Positions 54,373-64,000 of a stretch of 64,000 nt of DNA are shown here, piece after piece. A program made the translations under genes and the position numbers. Below the pieces are notes generated by a model. The model was given only the letters and a program-made list of their open reading frames with translations, was not told the origin of the DNA and did no database searches. The stretch is from Gongronella butleri (Eukaryota > Mucoromycota > Mucoromycetes > Mucorales > Cunninghamellaceae): positions 1 through 64,000 of the forward strand of contig JAIWZP010000019.1 in NCBI GenBank assembly GCA_025201375.1, written 5' to 3'. Each line of letters begins with the position of its first letter. Within the stretch, counting starts at the first letter, position 1.

Positions 54373-55549
54373 CTATCCTTTAATTTAGTAAAATCAAGAC
54401 CAAGTGACCGAGTAAACTACAAAACAGCTCAAAGTATGGTATTTTCTTGCGACAGCCTAATGGATCTCTATCTTTTATCATACAGCACAGCAGGTAATAG
54501 AGGAGGGCGACACATGCAGTGAGTGTGGTACTCGTGGGCTCAAACAAGATGGAGCAAATGCACCTTTCAGCCGAACACGCATCAATGCGAGTATGCTGGT
54601 GTTGTTACTTTTGACTTGGGTTCCATTTCTAAAGGTTATGGTGAGTCTCAAATGATTGAGCGACATAACACGGCAACAGACACGCGCACGATCTCGACGT
54701 GTTGGGCAGCAGAGGTGCATTTGGCCGCGATTTTACATGTTTTTTTTACGTGTCTTGGAAGCCGAAGCAAACCCCATCCTCCATCGCAATATCAAATTTT
54801 TTTTATGAGCCATTTGCTCGATACGCCACCATGCATCATCTTGCGCTTGTCAGTGTGAGCGCTTTCGCCTTGAAAATGTGTCAAAGGCATTCCTTCAATA
54901 GCAGATGCTGACAACAGCGCGCAATCGCCATGAAAAATTGACGATGGATGCTCCCCGAGTTCTTTTATTCAAGAAATCATGAGTGACAGCCATTAAGCAT
55001 CTTGGATGGTGCACAAAAAGTCGAACAGCAAGCTAAAATGGCACGCTCATGCATTTTGCGACGCGTGCGAGTGCTTTTTACTCGCATATTCAAGCAAGTG
55101 TGCTGCAGTCGTTTGCCTTGTTTTGTCACCGGGCGGTGACAGGAAAAAAAAAGAGAAAAATTTGAGCACGCATTTGATTTTCTTCGTTTTATGTGGGTTG
55201 TCTGCAGGTGGTGCATGAATGGGGGGCCAGATGACACGGGGCCCAAAAGGTAATTCGTGAGGAATGGCATCACCTGCGGCAGGTGACAGAGTGGCAGTGG
55301 CTTGCTACGGCCTGTGATTGGCTGGCTCAAGAGTTGGACTCAAAAAAAAAAAAAAAGAGAAAAACGCGTGTAGCTGACGCCCTTTTGACCCTCTTTTCTT
55401 TTTTTCCTTGTGACCTTTTTTTTTTTTTTTTATTTTCTTCAGCGTCGCTCGTTCTTTTTTCCTCTTTTTCTCCTCTTTTTACACGCTTTCTTTCCCCCGC
55501 ACCCCCTTTTTTTTTATCCCTCGTCTCATTTTTTGTATCTCTTTTTTTG
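54373..55549. other. Intergenic upstream of the Trp/RGG gene
   Basis: No supported gene. The final 200 bases are strongly pyrimidine-rich, a typical leader in this genome. Confidence 0.4.
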
Positions 55550-57682
55550 ATGGTGTCCGGCTCGTCTTCTCCAGTTCACACGCCAAGTTCCGATCCACGC
55601 TCGAGCAGCCCGTTGGCGCGGTCGGATAAGGATGGCGGCGGGCGTTCGAGCCACAGCGACGACAGACGCGGCAGCAAGCGCAGGTCTGGGGGCGGCAAGA
55701 AAAAGAAGGATAAGGACAGACAGCCCTTTGTCCCCATGTACATGGTGGTGCTTCAAAAGGAGATTGATGACCTGAAGCAGCAAGCCGTAAGAAAAAAAAA
55801 ACGACCTGAAAACACCAAAAACACAAGTGTTCTCACTTTCTTTGCTCTATTTGTCTTTTTTTTCATTTTATAGCGGCAAGCGTACGAGACGCACGCGCGA
55901 TTGAATGCGGAGAACGCGCTGCGCGCGGCTAAGGAGGCCAACGAAGGCAAGGAGTCTGAAAATGAGCCTGTCATCAACGAAGAAGATAATGATGCTGGTC
56001 AAAAGCAGTACAACGACATCTCTAAGCTCATTGTCCAAATGGAGGAGCTCAAGAAGAAATTGGTAGGATGTTTACGGTGGCATTGGAGGCACAATTGGGC
56101 GTGGGATGGGATGGAAAAGCGAAAAAGGGCGCAGGGAGGGATGAAATCAGCTCTAATTCTTTGTTTTCTCTCTCTCTCTTTTTTTTTTTTTTTTCCTTCT
56201 CTCTCTCTCCCACGCATCATAGTCGACCTCCGAGATGCTGAATCACGCGCACAATGATGGCAAGCGACTGGAAGCAGATCGTCTCCGTGCGGAAAGGGCC
56301 GAACGTGCACCAAAGGAGGACAAGACGGCGTCTGCTTTGTTCGAGGAGGAGACGATGACGTTGTTGCACCTGTTTTATATTGTGCGGTTGGCGCAGCAAG
56401 GGTTCTTTTCGGTGATTGCGAGCGCGTACCCGAACGTAGAACCCAAGGCGCTTGTGCATCTTTGCGACAAGCTTGTTGGCGGGTCGTTGTTTGTGGTCAA
56501 GGACCCATTGGTGTCTGTGCGTCGATCGAAAAAGGCGCACGTGCTGTCGCTGCTGCACAAGCTGCACGCCGGTGCCAATGAACCCATCGATTCGGGCTTC
56601 TCCACCACGTTTGAGAATATCCGCCACCTCATCACGCATTTCCTAGAGTCCACCGCCATCTCACCCTTCCACCTTTACAACCCCACATCGCCATCCGCTC
56701 CCGCCAGCCCTTCCAATTCGGACATCTTGCCCCTGCCAACCACTCTCCAGCCAAATCAGCCAAATCAGCAGCAGAACCAGCAGCAACAAAACGTGGCTCC
56801 CGTCTGGGTCATGGTCCCCTTCCAAGGCATGATCCCCGACCAAGAATCACAGCCGCAGCGTAAGAAAAAGTGAAAAAAACGCGTAAAACATTGTACTCAC
56901 ACGGTTCGCGACGCGTTTTTTTCCGTTTTTTCCCCCTTTTTTCGTATTTAGCGATCAAGCGTGCGCCATTGGAGGCTCGCAGCAGCAAACCGGAGCGTGG
57001 TCGCCGGTCGTCTGTTACGCGCTCTAGCAAATTGTCGTCAGATGCGCGTGTGAATGGTGTTTCTGAGAGCAATGAGAGCAAGAGTGTGCCGCCGACGCCT
57101 CCGCCAAAGGCTACAAGCAAGGATGACGCGGTGTCTGTTGTGTCCGAGGCGCCAAGCAAAGAAAAGAAGCCATTCACGACCACGGCGCCGGCTGGCAACG
57201 GCTCTTTGGACCTGCCTAACGAAAATTGGGGCCAACCGCGTACCGATGCTACTCCATTGGACGACAATTGGGCCAAGGCGGCGCCTACCGACGATGCCGA
57301 ACCACAAGGCGAATGGGGTGCGCCAACCACGGCGGCCGCTGCTGCCGCGGAAGCCGACACCAATGCCAATGCTAATGCCAGCGCCGACAATGAGCAAAAG
57401 CAAGACGACCAAGGCTGGGGCCAGCCATCTTCTCAAAAGGAAGATGATCAGCCGGCGTGGGAAGGCAAGTTGCCGGACGAATGGAAGACAAACGACATGG
57501 ACGCGTCGTCGGTTGACAATGGCCTCGCAAGCAAGAGCTGGTCTGCACGTCGCGATGATGCACCACCCCCATCTCGAGGTTTCGATTCAAGCTCCCCATC
57601 CTATCGCAGAGGCCGTGGTGGCAGAGGCGGCGGCAGCGGTCCAGGCAGAGGCTTCCGTAGAGGCCCAGGCATTAGACAATAA
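55550..57682 (+). CDS. Coiled-coil protein with Trp-motif and RGG tail (possibly caprin-like RNA-binding)
   Basis: Exons 55550-55786, 55874-56062, 56223-56859 and 56952-57682 give 597 aa. A basic Ser-rich N-terminus ends in KKKKDKDRQPF. Residues ~70-150 are coiled coil (VVLQKEIDDLKQQARQAYET, ISKLIVQMEELKKKL). A folded helical core at ~165-275 (LFEEETMTLLHLFYIVRLAQ, TTFENIRHLITHFL) is followed by Pro/Gln-rich sequence. The C-terminus has seven spaced tryptophan motifs in acidic context (W447, W461, W476, W511, W525, W533, W552, e.g. ENWGQP, QGWGQP) and a terminal RGRGGRGGG / GRGFRRGPG tail. I do not recognise the family securely. The layout suggests an mRNP component, and the Trp motifs resemble Argonaute-hook repeats. 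Confidence 0.8.
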
Positions 57683-58105
57683 CCTCATGGTCTCTTTTTT
57701 TTTTTTACCTCCTTCTTGATTCCTCTGTTTGGCCCCGTCATCTTTTCTTCTTCTTCTTTTTCCTATCCCTTTCCTCTCTTTCCCTCGCGAAACCCCCCCG
57801 TGCATGACGACGATTGGATTTACCCCTCCCCCCTTTTTTTCTTTTTTTTTTTTTTTTTACATAATTTGACGCTCCCCCTCCCCCGCTGTGCTCACTCGTT
57901 TCACCTCTCACTATTTTTCTCTCTTCTATCTCTGTTTCTCTGCACAATATTGTTGTTCCCTTTTGCACATCGCTCACCCTCCTCGCAAATAAAAAAAATG
58001 TAAATAATTTTTTATTGCTTTGAAATTGGCACACAAATGGCAATCCAAATTGCGCGTGTCAATGGCCAGGAAAACGGGGGGGGGGTAAATGCGCTTTTCA
58101 AAGAG
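57683..58105. other. Convergent 3' intergenic region
   Basis: Between the Trp/RGG gene (+) and PNKP (-); mostly pyrimidines on the plus strand. AATAAA at 57988-57993 is a late poly(A) signal for the plus-strand gene. A G-run lies at 58077-58085. Confidence 0.45.
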
Positions 58106-59972
58106 CTAGTCGTACCATTTTCGCCACAGTGGCAGCTTTTCATCGTCGGTAAACTTGAATGGGATGTGCTTGATCTCGGTGTAACCTTCCTTGAGGTCGG
58201 GTGACTGCGCATTGGATCGGTACGTGTCAAAGGCGATTCTCGGCAGCAGCGCGATATCACCTTTGCTGTGCAAGTGCCGGTAATGATTGTTGTGGCGACA
58301 CAAGTCCAAATTGGCCGAAAACACGAAACAGCGCACTGGCACACCCAGGTCCTTGGCCATCGTCACATACTCGGCACGGATGCTGACTTTGGCGTTCGTG
58401 TTGTCTATAGAAAAGCGCGTCAATGGCGTGTCAAAACGCGTCAAATCACGTTTTAAAGGTGTGTTTCTAAGCCTTTACCAATGACCACCGATTTTCCGGC
58501 GCGCAACGCGTCGCCGCACGTCCTGAGGCAACGTGGGCGCGACTTGAGTGTGTCCTAAAAGAGCCATTGCGCGCGTGTCAGCCAAGCCCACCTAGCTTTC
58601 TTTTCTTTTTTACCTGGTTCACGTGGACATAATCGGCGAGGTGTGTCTTTGCAAAGGTACTTTTGCCGCTCGCAGGCGGGCCTGTAAAGATGACAAGCTC
58701 TTGATGCTTGTCTGCAGGCACCAATGGCGTCGACGATGGCAAGTGATGCTCATCTAATTGGCAAAAAGAAAGAAAGAAAAAAAAAAAAAAAGGGCGCGTC
58801 AACTACAATGTCGTGTGCAATATGAGCAAGGTGGGCCTACTAGGCATCGCGTACGATCGCGGATCAAAGTCGCCCCATGTAAATGGCGCCTCTTTTTCGC
58901 CCAAAAAGTAGGCTTCAGGCGTGTGGAACGCGACGCCAAGATTGTCGGCCATTTTGCTTTTTTAAAAAAAACGAAAAAAAAAAAGTGCATGGATGAGCCA
59001 CATTCGCCTCCACTGGCCTATTTGCTTCTTACCGATCACCACACGAATGGTCTTTGCGGAAGCCCTTCTTCCAGCCAGCCGCACGGCCCGCGGCGTCGCC
59101 GACATAGAAGCTGTTTTCACGATCTAAATCGAAGAAAACAGTGTTAAGACGCGTTTTTTGCCACTTTTTCATGCGCGTCATCATACCAATGTCCACGTCA
59201 TCATTATGGTTGGCCAGCATATACTCGATCATCCCGAGGCTTGGCTTGCGGTAAATGTCCTTTTTGATCGACGCGTACATGAAAACAGGCACGTTGATCT
59301 AATAAAAAAAAAATTTGCGCGTCAGGTCGCTGCTAATAGCAATATTTAAAAGGCGTGGCTGGCTGACCTTGGCGAGGATGGCATTCATCTTTGCTTTGAA
59401 TGAGTCGCTATGCTGAGGGCTCTTGATGCCGGCCTGGTTGCTTAGAATGACAATTTTGTAACCGTCGCTGTGTAGCTGTTCGAGTCGCTCGGGCACCGAG
59501 AAATGCCACCACATCCAGTCGTCCTTGTTCTTGGGAAACACATTGCCGCTCTTGGTCTTGATGAGCCTAGGAAGAAATGAAAAAAAAAAAACGCGTCGCT
59601 CAGCGTGTTTTTTTTTTCTCTTTTTTCGCGTTTTCTATGCCTCAATTACGTGCTGTCCAAGTCAAATGCAGCCATTTTGGAACGGCCGGCCTCCTTGCTC
59701 CTCGAGATGGCCATCAGCATCGATTCAATGCCGGGGATCCACTTGACGACCTGCCTCATACCGTCGTCGCTGCTGCTGGCGCTCTGCTTGTCGAAAAACG
59801 GGTGGACTAGCAAGAAAACAGACAAAAAAAAAAAAAAAGAAGCACCTCATGCGTCAGTATGGCCACGAAGGTCCAAACATACACGTGAAAAGGAATGTAT
59901 AGCAGTGCATTGGATTGCCTTACTCTTTGTTTTCTTGTTTGTTTCGTCAGACGACGTGGCCGAGCGTTTCAT
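58106..59972 (-). CDS. PNKP: Bifunctional polynucleotide 3'-phosphatase / 5'-kinase
   Basis: Nine exons give 412 aa: 59972-59924, 59806-59650, 59566-59368, 59298-59187, 59123-59033, 58956-58841, 58753-58614, 58554-58479 and 58404-58106. The HAD-type 3'-phosphatase comes first. Catalytic D65 and D67 are in [19 protein letters not shown]; further motifs are [28 protein letters not shown] and [16 protein letters not shown]. The P-loop kinase follows: Walker [10 protein letters not shown] at 266-274, then [17 protein letters not shown], ending LPLWRKWYD. There is no FHA domain, as in the fission-yeast enzyme. It restores 3'-OH and 5'-phosphate ends in DNA single-strand break repair. Several very short introns (56-90 nt) carry GACGCG/ACGCGTC words. 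Confidence 0.94.
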
Positions 59973-60753
59973 GGAGAACTGGAAAAAAAGAGAGAAACGA
60001 GGGGGAGCAGAAAGAGAAGCGAGCGGACCTTCTTCGAGGTGTTGCCAAATTAAGTCTTTTGCGCAGGGCACGCGCTTTTTTTTTTTTTTTTTTTTTTTTT
60101 TTTGTCTTTATGTGTTTTCGTGTCAATGCAATCTGTGTAATTGGCATGCGGTGGCTATCATTGGGTAGTCAGAGTTTAGATCCTTGCATTGGTGCTTTCA
60201 GATCTCAAAAAGAGCGATATTGATCGCAGGGTAAAACGAAAAAGAAAAGCAAAATAGCAAAATTGGCGGTTGGCACGTACCTTGAAGCGATAGTCACGCG
60301 ATCAGCGGCAATTACCACAGCCCCTTTCTCTGGCTCTTGTGCAGACACAATTTTAGGTCCCTGCGATGCATCTCGGGCGAGATAAAGCGTGCATTTTCTT
60401 TTTTCCGTCTTTTAGGATAGTTTTTCTCGATTTCGCGTGGATCCCACCATTGGATTGGCAACTCAAAAGCAGCAATGGCAATCTACAGACAAGCACGAAT
60501 CATGTCGTGGTGTCAATTGCCCCCATTACCTTGTTTCCGGCGCTTGACACGTCGCGCAGCAAAAAAAAAGTGGCGCTCACGTGACGTTATGGACGCGTCG
60601 GTGCGCGTGTTTCAACCCCCGCTAGCCCATTTAATTTTTTTTTTGTTTCAACAACAAATTTATTAATGTTTACAATCAATTTTTTGGAGGGAGGAATATG
60701 TTTGATGATGAAAATGAGAAAAATACATGGAACAATTTACAAAAGGAGCGGAT
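59973..60753. other. Intergenic, PNKP promoter and amine oxidase 3' flank
   Basis: T-tract at 60080-60102. No gene is seen. Confidence 0.4.
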
Positions 60754-62953
60754 TTAGAGCTTGGTGGAGCAGCAGCCGTCCTTAGCGGGGGTGGACTTTG
60801 CGTCAACGGACTGGTTGATCTTCTTGTTGGTGGGGGGCACGTCAATGGCAGGGTTGCGCATGAAGAAGTTGCAAGGGGCCATGCGGACACCGGTGAGAAC
60901 CTCGCAGTTCATGATGGGGGCCTCCTCGACACGGGGCAAATGGGTCATGCCAAAGGTGACCCAGAGGACAACATCGGTGTTGGACACGCTCTTCTTCTCC
61001 TGGGCCCACTTTTCGAGAGTATCCTCGCCGCTGGACTGGTTGCAGTAGAAACCACCGGCAAAGATTTGGTTCTCGTCGTAGGGGGTGACCCAGATGGTCT
61101 TTTTGGCGAAACCAGCACGCTGGCCGACCACCGAGTCGTCTTGAGCATACAGAGGAACTTGGCAGTCCGACGTGACCTTGTAGGCGACGGGGCCCTTGGT
61201 GACGGGATGGATGTTGTTCTCGTTGAACACCTTCCAGCAGCGCGAGGTCTCGTAGCAAGGGATGGCCTGCGCTTCGTGGGTGTCGCGGAACATGGTGGTC
61301 TTGGCCGTGAAGGCATTGCCCATCATGTTCATGGGGTGGCCCGTGGGATAAGGCACGCGCGACACGTCGACTTGGCCAACGGTGTTGTTGTTGCCGTCAA
61401 TCATGGGATCAATGCGCATGGTGAACATGTGTTGATGGTATTGGGCATTGATTTGGGGCGCAACAAGCGTGCCATAGCCTTCGGGGTTCTCATCCTCGGC
61501 CAAAACGTGCGTGTTCAACTCGCCAGTGGCCTTGACCTCGTACTCAAAGGTACCATCTTGGTAGAAGTAGTAGTACAAGCCATAGTCATAGTTGGCAACT
61601 GTAAGAAAAAGAAGAAAAAAATCAGCCATTGCGTTTTTTTTTCGTTTTTTTTTCATTTTTTTTTTTTTTACCAGTGACAATGTGGCTGATGACGAGGCGA
61701 CGGCCACGGACGGTGTGGGCGCGGCCATTGCGGTAGTCGGTGTGCTTGAACAAGATGCCGTGGTCCTCCTCGTGGAGACAGATGGCATTGGGCACGGTGT
61801 AGGGCTGGCCATTGTGGTCGTTGAAGGTGGCATCAAAGTAGTAGATGGAGCCAAGACAGTCGCAGCCGAGAGCCAAGCTGTTGGTGCAGAGACCAAGACC
61901 ATACTCGCCGACATCAAAAGCGTGCTTGCGCGCGTGGATGGGATCGCGATCGGCATAGGGCACGACCATCTCGCTGAGGGACAGGCGATAGAAGAGGGGA
62001 CGCTTGTCGGCGCCATCTTGGTACGACACATTGTGGATGACAAGACCCTCGCGATAGTTCATGGAGATGCGCATGTTCCACTTTTGCCAGTCAATCTCGT
62101 TGCCAGTGACCTTGAAGGAAACACCTTGGGGCTGCTGCACAATGATGGGCTTGACGTCCTTGCGGTAGTTCTCCTCACCGACAAATTCGGGCAAGAAGTT
62201 ATGCTGCTGCATGGGGATCGTGGGGCGCGTGAACTTGCTGTTCTTGGGCTTGATGTGCTCAATGTCAATGACCTTCATCAGACCAACATCGATGATGGGC
62301 ACAAAGTCCAAGGGATGCACGTATTGGTTATCATCCTCGCAGGTGCGCATGTACATGAGGGCTTGCATCAAGCGGCGGCCACGGCCAGGGTAGTTGACGT
62401 GGCGAGCAATGGCTAAAAAAAAGAAGAAAAAAACGTGTCAATGGCCATCGGATGGTGATTTTTTTTTGTCTTTTTTTTCATTTTGCTTACCCCAGGGGTC
62501 GTTAAAGACGGAAGACATGTCGGTGATGCCCAATTCCCGGCACTCGGCAATCACACGTTCATCCTTGAGGATCATTTGCTCAACCTCAAGCATGTCGTCC
62601 ATGGTGAGGATGGGCTGGACGTCAGGGACATAGGTCCAGGACTTGAGCTTCTCGGCATCGAGAGAGACAACACCTTCGTAGCACTTCATGGAGGGGCGTT
62701 CCAAGGCAATGACCAAAGCTTCACGCTCAATCTTGGTGACGCGAGGCTTGGAGGTATCCCAGCCCAAAAACGAGAGCATCTTGTCCTTGGCAGGCTCCTT
62801 GAGAGTGATGGTGTTGAACACAATGTCCATCGAGGGTTGCGCTTGGCGCGTGATCTGGCTGACCATGATCATTTCCTCGCTGGACAATTGATCAAAGGGA
62901 TGGAATTCTTGACTTGACGCAGTGACGGTCTTCATTTCCTTAACAGTGGCCAT
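60754..62953 (-). CDS. Copper amine oxidase (intracellular, TPQ-type)
   Basis: Exons 62953-62491, 62412-61672 and 61598-60754 give 682 aa. The cofactor tyrosine is Y405 in TVANYDYG; the motif begins at a splice junction. Copper ligands are H456 and H458 (AQYHQHMFTMRID) and H621 (FGMTHLPRVEEAP). The catalytic-base aspartate lies in SIYYFDATFND, and CLHEEDHGILFKH is also conserved. Positions agree almost exactly with the methylotrophic-yeast peroxisomal enzyme. It oxidises primary amines to aldehydes, releasing H2O2 and ammonia. There is no signal peptide. The C-terminus -STKL resembles a weak PTS1, so a peroxisomal location is possible. The long N-terminal domain is intact. A TATA-like box lies 84-92 bases upstream. 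Confidence 0.96.
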
Positions 62954-64000
62954 AGTGATGATAATTCAAAAGAGAGAGAGAGAGTGGGTGTAATTGTAAA
63001 GAAAAAGAGAAGAAAAAAAAGAAAAAGAATGGAAAGCTTTTATAGACAATTTTTTTTTCCATCGTTCAAGGACGGCGCAGGGAGCGGGGCATCATAAAAG
63101 AGGTAAGTGTATGGTGGGATTTGAAAGCCCCGATGTGAAATTCGCAGCGCATTTGTCACCACTATCCTCAGACCAGTGAACCTTGGCCGTGATAAACAGA
63201 AGGGGCGCTTTTCCATCGAAATGGACGTTCCTTATCAGTCGTGCCATGATAAAAAAAATACACATTGAGAGCAAAATGATCAGTTGGCATTTATGGGTTT
63301 AGGGGTAATGCGCACAGATAAATGGTCTTGCATGAATGCAAAAAAAAATTTGCTTAAAGGAAGCCTTTTTTTTAAGCGGGCGCCACGCTGGGCCAGTAGG
63401 CTTCCCCGCGCTTTTCCATGGAGCCTGAGGGCCCGCTTTGCATGAATGCCCATTAGAGTTCCTCACAGCGGGAACAGGGGGTGAAAGCCGCAAGGCCGTG
63501 GGGACAAAGTGGGGGCAGGATAGAAATGAGATCACGACGCATCTCGACAAAGGGTGATCTGACAAATCGACCTGACAATCTGGCGTGAGAATTGCCTAGT
63601 TTGGGCAAAATGTATGTTGTGATTAGTCTTGCTGACGTGCGGTGTCCCAAATGCCCACCTCGTTCTAATGGGCCTACACTTTGGCTTCTTCCATTGGTGC
63701 TTTTTTCTCAGGGTTGAATCTCCACCGAGAATTATCCAGCCAACCACGATTAGATAGAAAAAAAAGTGGGGTGGTGGCGTGGTGGGCGCCCGAGGAAGGA
63801 CAATCAAGACCAAAAAAAAAAAAAAGTGGAGACCGTGGCAAAAATAAACAAAAAGGTCATTCCACAGAGGAAACGCATTGGGGCCATCATCAGGGTGCAA
63901 ACAAGAACGTACACATATCCAGCTGAGCGCGTGCACAACCCAAAAAGAATGATGTCATGCTGAAAAAAGAACAAAGAACGCGGGCAACCAACTTGGCCTT
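62954..64000. other. Upstream region of the amine oxidase, no further gene
   Basis: (GA)n at 62972-62985, purine runs, then mixed sequence. Open frames on both strands are short and lack family features. Confidence 0.4.
63037..63045 (-). promoter_or_regulatory. Candidate TATA box of the amine oxidase gene
   Basis: Minus strand CTATAAAAG, 84-92 bases upstream of the ATG at 62953. It is the best TATA match near any start codon in the window and fits an inducible, highly expressed gene. Confidence 0.55.

Noticed and set aside
1..64000. CRISPR arrays, operons, rRNA genes or a biosynthetic gene cluster
   Set aside because: No regularly spaced direct repeats with spacers, no rRNA-like sequence, and neighbouring genes belong to unrelated housekeeping functions.

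Overview
The window is nuclear DNA of a filamentous fungus. Almost every gene is split by short GT-AG introns, mostly 55-130 nt. There is an intron-containing tRNA-Tyr, and the genes are clearly fungal or opisthokont: YAF9, the DASH subunit DAD1, PAN2, a LAMTOR3-type Ragulator subunit and an arrestin-related trafficking adaptor. Compact genes, poly-T/poly-A tracts inside introns, and hAT, Tc1/mariner and MULE-OTU transposons suggest an early-diverging (zygomycete-type) fungus. That placement is inference, and I cannot name the species.

Layout. 1-5400: a hAT element whose transposase is broken by a frameshift, inserted into a dispersed repeat. 5414-11590: an aftiphilin-like clathrin accessory protein, YAF9 and DAD1 sharing a 210-bp divergent promoter, and a seven-exon AtuA/DUF1446 protein. 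12500-16500: decayed FAR1/MULE/OTU transposon remains and repeat relics. 16653-27611: LAMTOR3, a cytoplasmic beta-trefoil protein, an SLC13/DASS phosphate-type transporter and an eight-exon amino-acid permease. 27600-30500: repeats and tRNA-Tyr(GUA). 30582-36920: PAN2 (15 exons) divergent from an alpha-arrestin. 37053-38683: a complete Tc1/mariner element with an intact DD34E transposase and ~210-bp inverted repeats. 38700-41000: a repeat island packed with the 7-mer TACTGTA/TACAGTA. 41054-50796: UDP-GlcNAc pyrophosphorylase, a Sec7-PH ARF exchange factor and a type II membrane glycosyltransferase. 50800-55500: repeat-rich and gene-poor. 55550-62953: a coiled-coil/tryptophan/RGG protein, a polynucleotide kinase-phosphatase and a copper amine oxidase.

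The single-copy genes are housekeeping genes and form no cluster or pathway. Loose themes are nutrient and membrane traffic (transporter, permease, arrestin, LAMTOR3, Sec7-PH, aftiphilin-like) and RNA/DNA metabolism (PAN2, PNKP, Trp/RGG protein). I rebuilt exon joins by hand; all joins listed keep the reading frame and canonical GT-AG ends.

The most unusual signal is not a gene. TACTGTA (or its complement TACAGTA) occurs about 18 times in roughly 1 kb at 39633-40645. Comparison with a related repeat copy at 3556-4160 suggests that many of these words were gained as short insertions. A second recurring signal is an extended intron branch-site motif, about YTRACGCGTC followed by poly-T.
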